The notes: generated by a model not told the origin, from the letters alone. A DNA stretch of 64,000 nucleotides from Trinickia diaoshuihuensis (GCF_003390925.1 NZ_QUBS01000084.1:213271-277270); one strand, 5' to 3'; counted from the first letter of the stretch, positions 9,160-17,939 are shown. Numbers and translations: made by a program.

Positions 9160-10094
9160 GCGGGCGCGTCGTCATCCTCGGCATCTACGTGACCGACCTC
9201 GCGTTTCGCGCCGAGCGCATGCCCGTTATCGGCGAGACGATCGCGGGATCGGCGTTCGCGATGGGCCCCGGCGGCAAAGGCTCGAACCAGGCCGTGGCGG
9301 CGGCGCGCGCGGGCGCGCAAGTCGTGTTTTGCACGCGTCTGGGCGACGACGCGTTCGGAGCGATCGCGCGCGAGACCTGGCGCGCGGAAGGCATCGTGGC
9401 GCGGGCGGCTATTGCCGAAGGGCTGGCGACGGGCGCGGCGCACATCTTCGTCGATGCGGCGACGGGCTCGAACGCGATCATCGTGGCCGCGGGCGCGGCC
9501 GGTACGCTCGGCGCGGCCGACGCCGAGGCGATCGAGGCCGATATCGCCGGCGCCCAAGTATTCGTCACGCAATTGGAGCAGCCCGTGGCGGCCGCGCGCC
9601 GGGGCCTCGAAATCGCCCGCCGGCACGGCGTGACGACCGTACTGAACCCGGCGCCGGCATTGCCGCTTCCCGACGACATCTTCCCGCTGTGCGACTACCT
9701 CACGCCGAACGAAACCGAGGCGCAAGCGCTGACCGGCGTTGCGATCGCGTCGGCCGACGACGCGCGCCGCGCCGCCGATATCTTGCTCGACAAAGGCGCG
9801 GGCGCGGTGATCGTCACGCTCGGCGAAGCGGGCGCGCTCTTGCACTCGCGCACGCAATCGGTGCTCGTGCCGGCGTTCCGGTGCGGGCCCGTGGTGGAGA
9901 CGGCCGGAGCGGGCGACGGCTTCACGGGCGGATTCGCCGCCGCCCTTGCGCGCGGCGCCGCGCCGCTCGACGCCGTGCGCTTCGGCTGCGCGCTGGCCGG
10001 GATTTCGGTCACGCGAGCGGGGACGGCGCCGTCGATGCCGCGGTTGGACGAAGTCAACGCGTTGCTCGGCGCAGGCTCGCCCGTTTCGGCTTAG
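9156..10094 (+). CDS. rbsK: Ribokinase-family (PfkB) sugar kinase
   Basis: The 312-residue PfkB-fold kinase has the substrate motif GPGGKGSNQAVAAARAGA near the N-terminus and the anion-hole/catalytic motif ETAGAGDGFTGGFAAAL near the C-terminus, with the catalytic Asp in GAGDGF. In this cluster, with deoC and a DeoR-type regulator, it may act as a deoxyribokinase (DeoK function), since ribokinase-family proteins serve that role in Salmonella. The gene symbol reflects family only; ribose remains possible. Start ATG 9156 overlaps the previous stop. Confidence 0.82.
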   Translation: MSGRVVILGIYVTDLAFRAERMPVIGETIAGSAFAMGPGGKGSNQAVAAARAGAQVVFCTRLGDDAFGAIARETWRAEGIVARAAIAEGLATGAAHIFVDAATGSNAIIVAAGAAGTLGAADAEAIEADIAGAQVFVTQLEQPVAAARRGLEIARRHGVTTVLNPAPALPLPDDIFPLCDYLTPNETEAQALTGVAIASADDARRAADILLDKGAGAVIVTLGEAGALLHSRTQSVLVPAFRCGPVVETAGAGDGFTGGFAAALARGAAPLDAVRFGCALAGISVTRAGTAPSMPRLDEVNALLGAGSPVSA

Positions 10095-10190
10095 CAAGAA
10101 CGGTCGATAGGGAGTCGCCCGGCTTTTCTCATCGCGCGTCACGTAGCAAGCTTGGCGAGTTGGCGCATTGACGTATCACCATCGGTATCG

Positions 10191-10211
10191 CATCACGCAT
10201 CACGCATCACG
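10191..10211 (+). repeat. Tandem repeat CATCACG x3
   Basis: Three perfect head-to-tail copies of the 7-mer CATCACG sit in the gap between the kinase and permease genes, followed by a related TTTCACG. This may be replication slippage; no regulatory role is evident. Confidence 0.8.
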
Positions 10212-10233
10212 TTTCACGAAAAGGGCATCGTCC

Positions 10234-11289
10234 ATGAAAGGCTCGTTCGTAATCGGCAAGTGGTTCGGCGACAGGCAGTTGAATTTCCTACTCGGCGTCA
10301 ATGCGCTCGTCGTGATTGTGGCCGTCTGGCTCTCGCACGGCCAATTCATCGATATCGACAACCTGCAGTCGATGGGGTCGCAACTGCCCGAGGTCGGTTT
10401 GCTCGCGCTCGGCATCATGTTGTCGATGCTTTCCGGTAACGGCGGCATCGACTTGTCCGGGGTGGGGCTGGCCAATCTCTCGGCGATGATCGCGGCGCTC
10501 GTCGTGCCGAAGTGGGTCAGCGGCGACGATTCTCCGGCGTTGTATACGACACTCTTTTGCGCCGTCGTCGTGACGATGGGTTTGCTCGGCGGCTTGATCA
10601 ACGGCCTCATCATCGCGCGCCTGCGGCTTACGCCGATCCTAAGCACGCTCGGTACCCAACTGGTGTTCACGGGTTTCGCGGTCGCCCTCAGCAATGGCGC
10701 CTCGGTGCACGTCGACTACGTCGAGCCGCTCGCCGAGATCGGCAACGGCGCCGTCCTTCAAGTGCCGATTTCGTTTTGCCTGTTCATCGCGGCCGTGCTG
10801 ATCCTCGGCTGGCTCCTCAAACGCACGCCGTTCGGGCTGCGGCTGTATTTGATGGGCACCAATCCGCGCGCGGCGTTCTATGCCGGCATCGGATGCGAGC
10901 GCATGCTGATCGTCACCTACACGATCTGCGGCCTCTTGGCCTCGCTCGCGGGGCTCGTTACCGTCTCGCACACGCTCAGCGCGAAGTGGGATTACGGCAG
11001 CTCCTACCTGTTGATCGCGATCCTCATCGCCGTGATGGGCGGCGTGAATCCGGCGGGCGGGTATGGGCGCATCGTCTGCCTGTTTTTCGCGGCGACGGTG
11101 CTGCAACTGCTCTCGAGTTTGTTCAACCTGCTGGGCGTATCGCAGTTCTTCGGCGATTGCACGTGGGGCTTTTTGCTGCTCGTCTCGCTCGCGTTCGCCG
11201 ACGGCGATCGGCTGCGGGCGATCTTTCGCTTCGGACGCACCGCGGCGGCGGCGCCCACGACGGGCGGAAAACGGGGGCTGGGCGGGTGA
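10234..11289 (+). CDS. ABC sugar transporter, inner-membrane permease (RbsC-like)
   Basis: The 351-residue hydrophobic protein has about eight to ten membrane segments and the GNGGIDLSG motif characteristic of RbsC/LsrC/RhaPQ-type permeases (BPD_transp_2). ATG 10234 (MKGSFVIGK) is preferred over an in-frame start 22 codons upstream that would translate the CATCACG repeat. With the second permease at 14.0 kb it should form the channel of an importer powered by the double ATPase. The two permeases are separated by the binding protein and ATPase genes, suggesting a heterodimeric channel of the LsrC/LsrD kind. Confidence 0.88.
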   Translation: MKGSFVIGKWFGDRQLNFLLGVNALVVIVAVWLSHGQFIDIDNLQSMGSQLPEVGLLALGIMLSMLSGNGGIDLSGVGLANLSAMIAALVVPKWVSGDDSPALYTTLFCAVVVTMGLLGGLINGLIIARLRLTPILSTLGTQLVFTGFAVALSNGASVHVDYVEPLAEIGNGAVLQVPISFCLFIAAVLILGWLLKRTPFGLRLYLMGTNPRAAFYAGIGCERMLIVTYTICGLLASLAGLVTVSHTLSAKWDYGSSYLLIAILIAVMGGVNPAGGYGRIVCLFFAATVLQLLSSLFNLLGVSQFFGDCTWGFLLLVSLAFADGDRLRAIFRFGRTAAAAPTTGGKRGLGG

Positions 11290-11385
11290 CGGGCGGGCAA
11301 CTTCGGTAGTCGACGGACATCTGGCCTCGGGTATCCGTCAGCGCAAACAAGGGGCGTCGAGGAAAAAAGGAAGGAGACAACGCAG

Positions 11386-12390
11386 ATGAAGCTGAAACGA
11401 ACGAGCCTCGCGCTCGCCGCTTGCGCGCTCGGCGCGGGCGTCATTTTCGCCGCCCAGGCGGCGACGAACGAAACGATCGTCACGGTGGTGAAGGTGACGG
11501 GGATTAGCTGGTTCAACCGGATGGACGAGGGCGTGAAGGAATTCGCGAAAGAGACCCCCGGCGTGACGACCTACCAGACGGGCCCCGGCCAGGCCGACGC
11601 CGCGCAGCAATTGCGCATCATCGAGGATTTGATCGCCAAGAAGGTCAGCGCGATCGCCGTCGTCCCCTATGATCCGCCGACGCTGGAGCCCGCGCTGAAG
11701 AAGGCGATGGACCGCGGCATCAAGGTCGTCACGCATGAGGCCGACAACGAGAAGAACACGATGGTCGACGTCGAGGCGTTCGACAACAGTGCCTACGGCG
11801 CGGCCCTGAACGACCGGCTCGCGAGTTGCATGCACAACGAAGGCAAGTGGGCGACGTTCGTCGGCTCGCTCGGCAGCCGTTCGCAAGTGCAGTGGGCCGA
11901 CGGCGGCATCGACAACGCGAAGAAGAAATTCCCGAAGATGCAGCTCGTCGAGACGAACATCGAGACGAACAACGACGGGGAGCACGCGTATCAGCAAGCG
12001 AAGGAAGTGCTGCGCAAGCATCCCGACATCAAGGGCTTCCAAGGTTCGTCCTCGCTCGACGTACTGGGTATCGGACGCGCCGTGGAGGAAGCGGGGCTCG
12101 TCGGCAAGGTATGCGTATATGGCACCGGACTGCCGACGGAGGCGGGCAAGTACCTCGAAAGCGGCGCCATCAACGGCATCGCGTTCTGGGACCCGAAACT
12201 GGCGGGGCTCGCGATGAACAAGATCGCGAAGATGCTGCTCGACGGCAAGCCCGTGCAGACGGGGCTCAATCTCGGCATGCCCGGCTACGAGAAGATGACG
12301 GTGACCAAAGGGCCGGGCAAGGGCTTGATCGTGCGCGGACAAGGCTGGGTCAGCGTCGACAAGTCGAACTACAAGCAGTACAACTTCTGA
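11386..12390 (+). CDS. Periplasmic sugar-binding protein of an ABC importer
   Basis: The 334-residue protein starts with a Sec signal peptide (MKLKR, hydrophobic core, cleavage near AAQAA-TNE at about residue 26) and continues as a Peripla_BP_4 sugar-binding fold. Segments such as GPGQADAAQQLRIIEDLI, VPYDPPTLEPALKKAMDRGIK and VTHEADN resemble RhaS/LsrB-type proteins. A strong AAGGAGAC ribosome-binding site precedes ATG 11386. It captures the imported sugar in the periplasm; in this cluster a deoxypentose or its glycoside is likeliest. The 96-base gap upstream may contain a processing or expression-boosting site, but none is distinct. Confidence 0.9.
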   Translation: MKLKRTSLALAACALGAGVIFAAQAATNETIVTVVKVTGISWFNRMDEGVKEFAKETPGVTTYQTGPGQADAAQQLRIIEDLIAKKVSAIAVVPYDPPTLEPALKKAMDRGIKVVTHEADNEKNTMVDVEAFDNSAYGAALNDRLASCMHNEGKWATFVGSLGSRSQVQWADGGIDNAKKKFPKMQLVETNIETNNDGEHAYQQAKEVLRKHPDIKGFQGSSSLDVLGIGRAVEEAGLVGKVCVYGTGLPTEAGKYLESGAINGIAFWDPKLAGLAMNKIAKMLLDGKPVQTGLNLGMPGYEKMTVTKGPGKGLIVRGQGWVSVDKSNYKQYNF

Positions 12391-12450
12391 TGTTCCGACG
12401 GCGCGGGCGGCATGCCGCTCGCGCTCTCGGGCGTGCCCGGACGCGAGACG

Positions 12451-13986
12451 ATGAACGACGAAGCGGTTTCGAATCCCTTGCTGCAAGTGATCGACGTGCA
12501 TAAGCGCTTTACCGGCGTCTATGCGTTGCGCGGCGTGACGCTGACGTTCGCGCGCGGCCAGATCTATCACTTGCTCGGCGAAAACGGTTGCGGCAAGAGC
12601 ACGCTGATCAAGATCATTTCGGGCGCGCAGCCGCCCGACGAGGGCGAACTCGTCGTGCAAGGCGAGCGCCATGCGCGGCTCACGCCGCTCGAAGCGCTGG
12701 CGGCCGGCATCGAAACGGTCTACCAAGATCTCTCCTTGCTGCCGAACATGAGCGTCGCGGAAAACGTCGCCTTGACCTCGGAGTTGGCCGAGCACGGCGG
12801 ACGGCTCGCGCGGACGTTCGATCGGCGCGAAATGGCGCGCCGCGCCGCGCGCGCGCTGGAGTCGGTCGGTTTGCCGTCCGATGCCGAGTTTCAAGCGACG
12901 ATCGTCGAAACGCTGCCGCTCGCCACGCGGCAACTCGTCGCCATCGCGCGCGTGATCGCGAGCGAGGCCAAGTTCGTGATCATGGACGAACCGACGACCT
13001 CGCTCACGCAAAAAGAAGTGGCGAACCTGATTGCCGTGTTGACGAGCTTGCGTGCACAGGGCGTGACCGTGCTCTTCGTGAGTCACAAGCTCGACGAGTG
13101 CTATGCGATCGGCGGCGAGGTCATCGTGCTGCGCGACGGCCGCAAGGTCGCGCAAGGGCCGATCGCCGACTATACGAAAGCGCAGTTGAGCGAGTTGATG
13201 ACGGGGCGAGAGTTGGCGCATGCGCGCTATCGGACGCAGGCGCCCGAGTCCGCCGACATCGTGCTCGCCGTGCGCGGGCTCGGCCGCGGCAGGCAGTTCA
13301 GAGACGTTTCGTTCGCGTTGCGGCGCGGCGAGATCCTCGGCGTGACGGGACTGCTCGACTCCGGCCGTAACGAACTGGCGCGCGCGCTCGCGGGCGTCGC
13401 CCCGGCCGACACGGGTTCGATCGCGCTCGACGGGCTGCCGGTCGCGCTCGCCACGCCGGCCGATGCGAAGCGGCACCGGATCGGCTACGTCCCCGAGGAC
13501 CGCTTGACCGAGGGACTTTTTCTCGACAAATCGATTCGCGACAATGTCGTGACGGCGATGATCTCGAGCTTGCGCGACCGCTTCGGCGGACTCGATCGCA
13601 AGCGCTCGCGCGCGCTCGCCCAGCAAACGGTAACGGACCTTCAGATCGCGACGCCCGATATCGAGAAACCCGTGCAATCGCTCTCGGGCGGTAATCAGCA
13701 GCGCGTGCTGATCGGCCGGTGGCTTGCGATCGATCCGCGCGTGTTGATTTTGCATGGGCCGACGGTGGGCGTCGACGTCGGTTCGAAAGACATCATCTAT
13801 CGGATCATGCAATCGCTGTCCGAGCGCGGCATCGGGATCGTGCTGATCAGCGACGACTTGCCCGAGCTGCTGCAAAACTGCGATCGGATCTTGATGATGA
13901 GCAAGGGTCGCATGACGGGCGAATACGCGGCCCAGGGGCTGACCGAAGCGGACTTGTATCGTGCGCTGCTCGCGCAGGCCGCTTGA
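12451..13986 (+). CDS. ABC sugar importer ATPase, two nucleotide-binding domains (RbsA-like)
   Basis: About 511 residues with two fused ABC domains. Domain 1 has Walker A GENGCGKST, Walker B FVIMDEPTTSLT and a non-standard signature region ETLPLATRQLVAIARV. Domain 2 has the degenerate P-loop region usual for this family (GLLDSGRNELARAL), a canonical signature LSGGNQQRVLIGRW, and an altered Walker B, LILHGPTVGVD, where DEPT is expected. Active ATP hydrolysis would thus depend on domain 1, as in other RbsA/LsrA proteins. Start ATG 12451 is favoured by the GAG upstream and the family N-terminus; ATG 12412 is in frame and possible. Confidence 0.88.
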   Translation: MNDEAVSNPLLQVIDVHKRFTGVYALRGVTLTFARGQIYHLLGENGCGKSTLIKIISGAQPPDEGELVVQGERHARLTPLEALAAGIETVYQDLSLLPNMSVAENVALTSELAEHGGRLARTFDRREMARRAARALESVGLPSDAEFQATIVETLPLATRQLVAIARVIASEAKFVIMDEPTTSLTQKEVANLIAVLTSLRAQGVTVLFVSHKLDECYAIGGEVIVLRDGRKVAQGPIADYTKAQLSELMTGRELAHARYRTQAPESADIVLAVRGLGRGRQFRDVSFALRRGEILGVTGLLDSGRNELARALAGVAPADTGSIALDGLPVALATPADAKRHRIGYVPEDRLTEGLFLDKSIRDNVVTAMISSLRDRFGGLDRKRSRALAQQTVTDLQIATPDIEKPVQSLSGGNQQRVLIGRWLAIDPRVLILHGPTVGVDVGSKDIIYRIMQSLSERGIGIVLISDDLPELLQNCDRILMMSKGRMTGEYAAQGLTEADLYRALLAQAA

Positions 13987-14005
13987 ATCGAAGGGCGTGA
14001 CACAG

Positions 14006-15040
14006 ATGAATCAGACGATGAGTTCCACCGATCCCGTCGACATGGCCGGCCGGCGCCGCGCTCCCGACTGGCGCGCCAAGCTCGCGCGCCGCCCCGAATG
14101 GCTGCCCGCCGGACTGATCGTCCTCTCGGGCGTCGTCATTGCGTCGATCAATCCGCGCTTCCTGCAATGGGCGACGCTGTTCGATCTGCTCCATTCGGCG
14201 ACGACGACCGCGCTGTTCGCGCTCGGCACGCTCGTGGTGCTCGCGTCGGGCGGCATCGACGTCTCGTTCACGGCGATCGCGGCCTTGACGATGTACTCGA
14301 TCACGAAGGCCGTTTTCGCCTGGTGGCCCGATGCGCCGTTCGCGTTGATCCTGCTCACCGGAGCCGTGGGCGGCGTCCTGCTCGGGCTCGTCAACGGCGT
14401 GCTCGTGCATCGGCTCAAGGCGCCGTCGCTGATCGTCACGATCGGTACGCAGTATCTGTATCGCGGCATCTTGCTGACGTTCGTCGGCACGACCTTCTTT
14501 ATGAATATCCCGCACAGCATGGACCGCTTCGGGCGCATACCGCTCATGGCCTATCGCACGGTGGATGGGCTCGACGCCGTGCTGCCGGTCTCCGTGCTGG
14601 CGTTGGCGGCGGCGGCCGTGCTGACCTGGTGGCTGCTCAATCGGACCATGATGGGGCGCGCGGTCTATGCGATGGGCGGCAGCCTCACGATCGCCGAGCG
14701 GCTCGGCTACAACGTGCGTGCCGTTCATTTGTTCGTGTTCGGTTATACGGGCTTGCTCGCGGGCATCGCCGGCATCTTGCATGTGTCGAACAACCGGCTC
14801 GCGAATCCGTTCGATCTCGTGGGTTCCGAACTCGACGTCATCGCCGCCGTGATTCTCGGCGGCGCGCGCATCACGGGCGGCAGCGGGACCGTCCTCGGCA
14901 CGCTGCTCGGCGTGGCGCTCGTCACGCTCGTCGACAATACCCTGATACTCGTCGGCGTGCCCAGCACGTGGCAGAAAGTCATCGTGGGGGCATTCATCCT
15001 GGTTGCCGGCGTGCTGTTCGTATTGCGCCGCCGCGGCTGA
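14006..15040 (+). CDS. ABC sugar transporter, second inner-membrane permease
   Basis: A 344-residue RbsC-family permease with the hallmark LASGGIDVSFTA motif and multiple membrane helices (for example LPAGLIVLSGVVIASI and SVLALAAAAVLTWWLL). It begins 20 bases after the ATPase stop at ATG 14006 (MNQTMSST); an earlier in-frame start overlaps the ATPase. It partners the permease at 10.2 kb. Last gene of the plus-strand cluster, convergent with the deoR gene 26 bases away; no T-rich terminator is visible in that gap. Confidence 0.87.
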   Translation: MNQTMSSTDPVDMAGRRRAPDWRAKLARRPEWLPAGLIVLSGVVIASINPRFLQWATLFDLLHSATTTALFALGTLVVLASGGIDVSFTAIAALTMYSITKAVFAWWPDAPFALILLTGAVGGVLLGLVNGVLVHRLKAPSLIVTIGTQYLYRGILLTFVGTTFFMNIPHSMDRFGRIPLMAYRTVDGLDAVLPVSVLALAAAAVLTWWLLNRTMMGRAVYAMGGSLTIAERLGYNVRAVHLFVFGYTGLLAGIAGILHVSNNRLANPFDLVGSELDVIAAVILGGARITGGSGTVLGTLLGVALVTLVDNTLILVGVPSTWQKVIVGAFILVAGVLFVLRRRG

Positions 15041-15066
15041 TCGCCCGCGCCCGGCGGCAAGGCGCA

Positions 15067-15795
15067 TCAAGCGCTGCGCTTGCGCCGCTCCTGTCCTTTC
15101 TCCGTGACGATCGAGTCGAAGGCATCGATCTGCGAGAAGCGCACGGCTTTGACGACGCCGAACTTGCTCGTATCGGCGACGAGATGGCTTTCGACGGCGT
15201 TGGCCATGGCCGCTTGCTTGATCGCCACCTCGTGGAAATTCCAGCATGTGACGCCACGCGCGTCGTCGATGCCGCCCGCCGAGATGAATGCCTTGTTGAT
15301 GCCCATGCGCCTGAGCATCTCGAGGCTTTCGTCGCCCGTGAACGAATCGGACGACGGCACGTAGACGCCGCCGAGCAGAATCATCCGCACGTTGGGCATG
15401 CCGCGCAAAATCTCCGCGATGTTGAGCGAGTAGCAGACCACGGTGATTTGCATGTCCGCGGGAATCAGACGCGCCAGCGTCGTGAGCGTCGTGCCGCAGT
15501 CGATGAAGATCGTTTCGTTATCGGCGATTAGTTCGGCGGCGTGCGCGGACGCTTGCGCCTTGGCCTGCGCGAAGTGATCTTCCTCCTGTTCGAGCGAATA
15601 GCCGGCCGCGTTCGGTACGTTGGCCGCGCTGACGATATAGCCGCCGAGATAGGTAAAGCGTTCGGGGTTCGCATTGATATCGCGCCGCACCGTCATTTCC
15701 GACACGCCGAGTAGCGCGGCGGCGTCGCGCAAGCGCATGACGCTGTGTTTATCGAGCGCATCGGCCAGGGCGCGCAGACGATCGGATTTGGACAT
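15067..15795 (-). CDS. deoR: DeoR-family repressor, close in sequence to E. coli DeoR
   Basis: The 242-residue regulator has an N-terminal winged HTH (LRDAAALLGVSEMTVRRDI) and a C-terminal sugar-phosphate sensor domain (DCGTT, CYSLN, GVTCWNFHEVAIKQ, DTSKFG). Long stretches match what I recall of E. coli DeoR, including DAAALLGVSEMT, LLGGYIV-like, CYSLN and the KG-TC-N and HSKFG-type segments, so it is probably a true DeoR rather than a generic family member. E. coli DeoR responds to deoxyribose 5-phosphate, the DeoC substrate. It is convergent with the transporter genes. Start ATG 15795 is chosen because upstream codons do not resemble the family. Confidence 0.86.
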   Translation of the reverse strand: MSKSDRLRALADALDKHSVMRLRDAAALLGVSEMTVRRDINANPERFTYLGGYIVSAANVPNAAGYSLEQEEDHFAQAKAQASAHAAELIADNETIFIDCGTTLTTLARLIPADMQITVVCYSLNIAEILRGMPNVRMILLGGVYVPSSDSFTGDESLEMLRRMGINKAFISAGGIDDARGVTCWNFHEVAIKQAAMANAVESHLVADTSKFGVVKAVRFSQIDAFDSIVTEKGQERRKRSA

Positions 15796-15928
15796 CGATT
15801 CTTTCAAGGAACGCCGCGAGGCGGGGAGGGACCGCCGATCGAATACGTTACATTTATAGCGGAAAGTTGATCGAATTATAACAAGTGCATGCGCGGCCGC
15901 GCAAAGAAATCGGTGTTGCGGTGCGAGC

Positions 15929-16765
15929 TTATCCCGCCGTACCGGCTGACAATTGCGTATGTACGGTACGCGCGAGGCCCAGCAACACATTGCGGTCGAT
16001 CCCGCCGGAGACCGCGTAGCCGAAGTCGCCGTCGACCCAGTAGAAGACGTTGACCGGGCCGTCCCGGTAGAGCCTGAAGGCCGTCGCGTGCGTGCTGGGA
16101 TTGCGGCGCGCGATGCACAAGGTGACGCGTTCGCCTTGCTGATCCCGATACATGAACAATGCGGTCGGCCCATCGGCGCCGGGCAGCAGGCGGCCGCCCG
16201 TCAACTCGAAACCCGCGCGGGACAGCAGCGGCGGATGGATGGTGGTCCCCAGCCGGTCCGTGAGCCAGCGCATGAATTCGCGCTCGTCTTGTTCGGCGGC
16301 GTTCGCAGGCCGGTCCACCGCGGGCATGTAGACCACGTGCGCGACGGCGGCCTGCCGGGCGAAGCCGGTGCCGGTCTCGAGCGCGACCGTATGCGGTGCC
16401 TCGTTGCCCCCCATCGGAAAACCCCCGTCGGCGAAGCGGCGCACGCCGGAATCGACGCCCGCTCCGATGCCGATGCCCAACACGAGCATCGCCGCGAGCG
16501 CCATCCAACGATGCCGATTCGCGAACGGCCCTTGCGCTTGCCGCTGCATAGCGGCTTGCAAGCGAGCCGGCATGGGCTCGTCCAAGACGCGATCGTAGCG
16601 ATCGTGCAAAAGGGCTCCGAGCGAACGATATTGGCCGACGCGCTCGGCCAGCTCGGGGTGCCGCGCGACGAGCGCGTCGATCTCGACACGGCGCGCTTCA
16701 GGCAGCGCGCCGTCCACGTACGCGTGCAATTCGGCGTCGTCGATGGCGTTTATCTCGTCTCTCAC
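15929..16765 (-). CDS. Anti-sigma factor, single transmembrane segment
   Basis: This 278-residue protein starts at GTG 16765, overlapping the sigma factor stop (GTGA), and is translationally coupled to it. The first 80 residues contain the ELHAYVDGALPEARRVEIDALVARHPE pattern of zinc-less anti-sigma domains, here without the HxxxCxxC of ZAS proteins. One hydrophobic helix follows at about residues 87-104 and a periplasmic domain of about 170 residues. It should hold the neighbouring ECF sigma factor at the inner membrane until a signal is sensed outside. RsiW/FecR-like function is inferred from layout and helix position. Confidence 0.83.
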   Translation of the reverse strand: MRDEINAIDDAELHAYVDGALPEARRVEIDALVARHPELAERVGQYRSLGALLHDRYDRVLDEPMPARLQAAMQRQAQGPFANRHRWMALAAMLVLGIGIGAGVDSGVRRFADGGFPMGGNEAPHTVALETGTGFARQAAVAHVVYMPAVDRPANAAEQDEREFMRWLTDRLGTTIHPPLLSRAGFELTGGRLLPGADGPTALFMYRDQQGERVTLCIARRNPSTHATAFRLYRDGPVNVFYWVDGDFGYAVSGGIDRNVLLGLARTVHTQLSAGTAG

Positions 16766-17280
16766 TTGACCACCCGTAGCTTTTCGACAGGGCGTGCACC
16801 CGTCATCAACGTTCTGAGCTTTTCGCGGCCGCGCGACAACCGCGACATCACCGTGCCGATCGGCACACCCAGCATGAGGGCAACCTCGGCATAGCTCATG
16901 TCCTCCAACCCGACGAGCAGCACGACGACGCGCTGCTCGTGCGGTAGCTGCTGCAGAGCGGCATCGAGGTCTCTGACCTCGAGCGACCGCGTTTGAGGTG
17001 CCGGCACCGCGAACTCGCGTTCGTCGACGCCCGCGTCGTCGACGCTGACATGCAAGGCGCGCACGGACGCGCGGCGCGCCTGATTGGCGAACAGATTGTG
17101 CATGATCGTGAAAAGCCACGCGCGCAAGTCGGTGCCGGGCGTGAACAGCGCGACGCGCGCCAGCGCGCGCTCGAGCGTGTCTTGCACGAGGTCGTCGGCG
17201 AGCTCGCGATTGTGCAGCAGGGCTCTCGCATAACGGCGCAAGCGCGGGACGTGCACCGCCAATTCGTTCCGGATATCCAT
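16762..17280 (-). CDS. ECF-type RNA polymerase sigma factor
   Basis: A 172-residue extracytoplasmic-function sigma factor with region 2 (RALLHNRELADDLVQDTLERAL ... DLRAWLFTIMHNLFANQARR) and region 4 (LPHEQRVVVLLVGLEDMSYAEVA then the recognition helix GVPIGTVMSRLSRGREKLR). Regions 1.1 and 3 are absent, as usual for ECF factors. It is followed by its anti-sigma gene and transcribed away from the DUF305/beta-propeller genes. Candidate promoters of the same pattern lie in front of both divergent units (17347-17373 and 17426-17452), which suggests autoregulation and the adjacent target operon. Confidence 0.92.
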   Translation of the reverse strand: MDIRNELAVHVPRLRRYARALLHNRELADDLVQDTLERALARVALFTPGTDLRAWLFTIMHNLFANQARRASVRALHVSVDDAGVDEREFAVPAPQTRSLEVRDLDAALQQLPHEQRVVVLLVGLEDMSYAEVALMLGVPIGTVMSRLSRGREKLRTLMTGARPVEKLRVVK

Positions 17281-17346
17281 TCGTCTACCGAGCGCATGCC
17301 CGCGCGGCGGCCGGGATGGCGCCGCGCACTGTCGCCCTCAAGCGGG

Positions 17347-17373
17347 CAAACACGTGTGGCGCGAGTTTATTCC
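17347..17373 (-). promoter_or_regulatory. Candidate ECF sigma promoter for the sigma/anti-sigma operon
   Basis: Read on the minus strand: GGAATAAA (17373-17366), 12 bases, then GTGTTTG (17353-17347), about 67 bases upstream of the sigma factor start. The same pattern with identical spacing faces the other direction at 17426-17452. GGAAT-type -35 elements are typical for ECF factors. Confidence 0.6.
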
Positions 17374-17425
17374 AGCCGAAGCCGGGCGTCCTGCGACAGG
17401 GCCGAGGCCGCTCGCCGGGGGCCGG

Positions 17426-17452
17426 GGAATAAAGGACACCGGCTTGTGTTTG
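17426..17452 (+). promoter_or_regulatory. Candidate ECF sigma promoter for the DUF305/beta-propeller operon
   Basis: GGAATAAA (17426-17433), 12 bases, GTGTTTG (17446-17452), about 38 bases upstream of the DUF305 start. It is the mirror partner of the element at 17347-17373, with both half-elements and spacer length identical. Confidence 0.6.
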
Positions 17453-17490
17453 CCTCGACGGTGCTGTCCCATTTCTTATCCGGAGGCTCG

Positions 17491-17919
17491 ATGAATTTGC
17501 CTACGCTGCGCCGATCGCATGCGTTCGCGCTTGGTATTGCCGTGTGTTGGGCGTGCGCGGGGAGCATTCCCGTCGTGGCCCTGGCCGCGCGCGCCGATAG
17601 CCGTGAGGCTGCTTTTCTCGCGGAGAACGACGAGGCGATGACGGCCATGATGGCCGGCATGGACGCGAAACCGAGCGGCGATGTCGATCGCGACTTCGTC
17701 GCGATGATGATCCCTCACCATCAAGGCGCCATCGATATGGCCCAGGCCGAATTGCGCTACGGCCACAGCGAAACGTTGCGTCGTATGGCGCAAGAAATCA
17801 TCGTCGAGCAGCAACAGGAAATCACGGCAATGCGGTTGGCGCTCGGTCAGCCATTGCCGCCCGCGCTACCCGCCCCCGACCAATTGAAGCGCGTCGAGTC
17901 CGAACCGCCGTCACGTTAA
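17491..17919 (+). CDS. DUF305 periplasmic protein
   Basis: A 142-residue protein with an N-terminal signal sequence (MNLPTLRRSHAFALGIAVCWACAG, cleavage likely near ALAARA) and a DUF305 domain. The family hallmark DFVAMMIPHHQGAIDMAQAEL with paired His and Met residues suggests metal binding, often copper-related. A good CGGAGG ribosome-binding site precedes ATG 17491. It is followed 20 bases later by a beta-propeller gene, and the pair lies opposite the ECF sigma operon. Function in this organism is unknown; a role in envelope or metal stress is only an inference from the family and the sigma factor. Confidence 0.85.
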   Translation: MNLPTLRRSHAFALGIAVCWACAGSIPVVALAARADSREAAFLAENDEAMTAMMAGMDAKPSGDVDRDFVAMMIPHHQGAIDMAQAELRYGHSETLRRMAQEIIVEQQQEITAMRLALGQPLPPALPAPDQLKRVESEPPSR

Positions 17920-17939
17920 CTCATCGATCAGGAAACGTA

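Noticed and set aside
11338..13875. 845-codon open frame on the minus strand opposite the ABC binding protein and ATPase genes
   Set aside because: It is an antisense shadow in GC-rich DNA: Arg/His-rich composition, no domain, and clear real genes on the plus strand.
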